From: Clostridiaceae bacterium
GTDB taxonomy: Bacteria; Bacillota; Clostridia; Oscillospirales; Acutalibacteraceae
Direction: 5' to 3'
DNA: 15,524 nt
Assembly (NCBI GenBank): GCA_904501895.1
Contig: CAJGCX010000030.1
Span: forward strand, 1-15,524
The translations under genes were made by a program, and so were the position numbers. This document shows positions 14,548 to 15,524 of this stretch, in pieces. Under the pieces are notes generated by a model. It was not told where the DNA came from, made no database searches, and was given only the letters and a program-made list of their open reading frames with translations. The stretch's first letter is position 1. Every line of letters starts with the position of its first letter.

Positions 14548-14576
14548 ATTTTGCACTTTGCGCTTTGCATTTTGCA
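14548..14576 (+). repeat. TTTGCA-rich array, copy 2
   Basis: Matches 3896-3924 at 28 of 29 positions (T to C at one site), same orientation, 10.65 kb away. It marks the right edge of the 14283-14612 gene-free stretch. Confidence 0.75.
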
Positions 14577-14612
14577 CTCCCCTATAAACTCCAATTTATA
14601 TACCAATTTGAC

Positions 14613-14641
14613 AAAAAAACTCCCACCGAGTCAGTGGGAGT
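14613..14641 (-). terminator. Intrinsic terminator of the PHP gene
   Basis: Read on the - strand: stem ACTCCCAC, seven-base loop, GTGGGAGT, then TTTTTTT (the A-tract at 14613-14619 on the + strand). It starts 7 bases beyond the PHP stop codon. On the + strand the stem is followed by a weaker AT-rich run, so it might also stop transcripts arriving from the left. Confidence 0.8.
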
Positions 14642-14647
14642 AAATTT

Positions 14648-15328
14648 TTATTTTGTCTTCAATTCATAATCCTTCTTGAGCATTTCCTCAACCAAGGTTT
14701 TATTATCGGTGATTTCCTTATTGAAATATATTCCGCCTGTGCCCAAATCCTCAATTGCGTGATAATCTGAACCTGATGTGACCATAAGGTCATATTTTTT
14801 TGCCCAGGCTTCAGCAATATCGTTGTTTGAATTATGTCTTGGATTGCCGTTGAAAATCTCAATACCGTCAAGATGCTTTGGATTTGTCACCTTCATACCA
14901 ACTCTGAACGGATGAGCTTGAAACACTAAAAATCCGTTTTTCTGGCAAAGCTCGTAAAACTGTTTAATATTAAGGTTAAGAAGCTCGGAATGTAAATACA
15001 AGAATTCTTCATTAAGTCCGTAAACGAGATAATCATTATCACCCTCGCTTGTACGGAAACGAAGCTCCATACCAAGAAGCACAGGGATTCTGCCGTTTGC
15101 AGTTTTCTTTGCAGCCTTGTAACCACGAAGGAAAAAGTCAACCTTTTTATTCCATGTCAAAAGCTCACGACCGTATTTCATATATGTTGAGGGACTTAAA
15201 TGGTCAGTAACAACAATTCCGTCATATCCTGCCTTAATATATTCTTCAACAGCAACCTCTGCCTTAACATTTGCACAGTTGCTTGTATTTTTTGTGTGAA
15301 AATGCATTTCATATAAATATTTTTTCAT
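14648..15328 (-). CDS. PHP-domain metal-dependent phosphoesterase
   Basis: The 226-residue protein has the metal-site residues of the PHP family: HxH at H9 and H11 (MHFHT), TDH with D42-H43, E88 (GMELRF), H139 (QAHPFR), and GSDYH with D188 and H190. A three-metal phosphoesterase site is therefore intact. The fold is the short stand-alone type; relatives include histidinol-phosphate phosphatase and TrpH-like nucleases, and the substrate cannot be told here. An upstream ATG at 15337 is immediately preceded by AGG, too close for a ribosome site; AGGA at 15337-15340 suits ATG 15328 (spacing about 8), so the shorter form is used. It is the only - strand gene here, with its own promoter and terminator, hence a single-gene unit. 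Confidence 0.9.
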   Translation of the reverse strand: MKKYLYEMHFHTKNTSNCANVKAEVAVEEYIKAGYDGIVVTDHLSPSTYMKYGRELLTWNKKVDFFLRGYKAAKKTANGRIPVLLGMELRFRTSEGDNDYLVYGLNEEFLYLHSELLNLNIKQFYELCQKNGFLVFQAHPFRVGMKVTNPKHLDGIEIFNGNPRHNSNNDIAEAWAKKYDLMVTSGSDYHAIEDLGTGGIYFNKEITDNKTLVEEMLKKDYELKTK

Positions 15329-15363
15329 TTCAATCATCCTAAGTATTTTCTTTTGTTTTTATT

Positions 15364-15392
15364 ATTATATACCTGTTTATTGTCAATGTCGA
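15364..15392 (-). promoter_or_regulatory. Predicted sigma-A promoter for the PHP gene
   Basis: On the - strand, TCGACA (15387-15392) and TATAAT (15364-15369) are separated by 17 bases. The -10 lies about 27 bases before ATG 15337 and 36 before ATG 15328. Five of six -35 bases and all -10 bases match consensus. Confidence 0.65.
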
Positions 15393-15426
15393 TAATTTTT
15401 TTACCTTTTTTATAAGAATTTTCTAT

Positions 15427-15462
15427 TTGAAAAATGTCATCATTTGTATTATTATATATAAT
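15427..15462 (+). promoter_or_regulatory. Possible + strand promoter for the last gene
   Basis: TTGAAA (15427-15432), 17 bases, TATTAT (15450-15455); a perfect TATAAT also lies at 15457-15462 but at poor spacing. The region is AT-rich, so chance matches are likely. Confidence 0.4.
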
Positions 15463-15493
15463 AGATTGATTTGTATATATTTGGAGGTCAGTT

Positions 15494-15524
15494 ATGAATT
15501 GCGATTGTAAAAACAAAAGTGATT
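15494..15524 (+). CDS. Start of an unidentified gene, cut by the window edge
   Basis: A strong ribosome site (TTGGAGGT, 15481-15488) lies 5 bases before ATG 15494. Only about ten codons are visible (MNCDCKNKSD), with a Cys-x-Cys pair. It is divergent from the PHP gene. The product cannot be identified from so little. Confidence 0.5.
   Translation, partial: MNCDCKNKSD

Noticed and set aside
14318..14587. An 89-residue open frame across the palindrome island
   Set aside because: It follows the repeat sequence, has no convincing ribosome site, and its translation does not resemble a protein.

Overview
The window is about 15.5 kb of AT-rich DNA from a Gram-positive member of the Clostridia. A gut-type Oscillospiraceae/Ruminococcus-like genome is the best guess. 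The evidence is strong AGGAGG-type ribosome sites, SepF and DivIVA (Firmicutes-type division proteins), a transketolase split into two proteins, the order ricA(ymcA)-mutS-mutL-miaA, and small GC-rich palindromic repeats of the 'TGTAGGGGCG...CGCCCG' kind scattered between genes. The species assignment is inference. Apart from one gene at the right end, every recognised gene is on the + strand.

Layout. (1) 4-5785, DNA repair: a YlbF/YmcA (RicA-like) protein with a cysteine-rich tail, mutS and mutL. The mutS-mutL gap is unusual. It holds two small unrecognised genes (a 62-aa two-helix membrane protein and a 109-aa soluble protein), delimited by three copies of one hairpin repeat, the last copy inverted. 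(2) 5789-11623, a tightly packed run: miaA (tRNA i6A37 synthesis), an HlyD-like membrane-anchored adaptor, a YggS/PLPBP protein, sepF, divIVA, lspA and an RluD-type pseudouridine synthase. Starts and stops overlap or nearly touch except for a 55-base gap before divIVA, so much of this is probably one transcript. Relative to the Bacillus sepF-ylmG-ylmH-divIVA-ileS-lspA-rluD order, ylmG, ylmH and ileS are missing. (3) 11625-14250: a Cof-type HAD phosphatase and the two transketolase halves, the halves joined by an ATGA overlap, ending at a likely intrinsic terminator. (4) 14283-14612: a gene-free island of nested palindromes plus a second copy of a 29-base TTTGCA-rich array that also occurs before mutL. 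(5) 14613-15524: a - strand PHP-domain phosphoesterase with its own promoter and terminator, then the first codons of a divergent + strand gene cut off by the window edge.

How the genes fit together: MutS and MutL form the mismatch-repair initiation pair. MiaA makes the substrate of MiaB, and the RicA-like protein sits where miaB usually lies just upstream in Bacillus. SepF, DivIVA, the YggS protein and probably the HlyD-like protein form a division/cell-pole group, and LspA processes lipoproteins. I found no defence system, CRISPR array, tRNA, rRNA or complete mobile element. The window is mainly housekeeping. The least explained content is the modular intergenic repeats, the small genes they bracket, the HlyD-like protein in the division cluster and the extended DivIVA.
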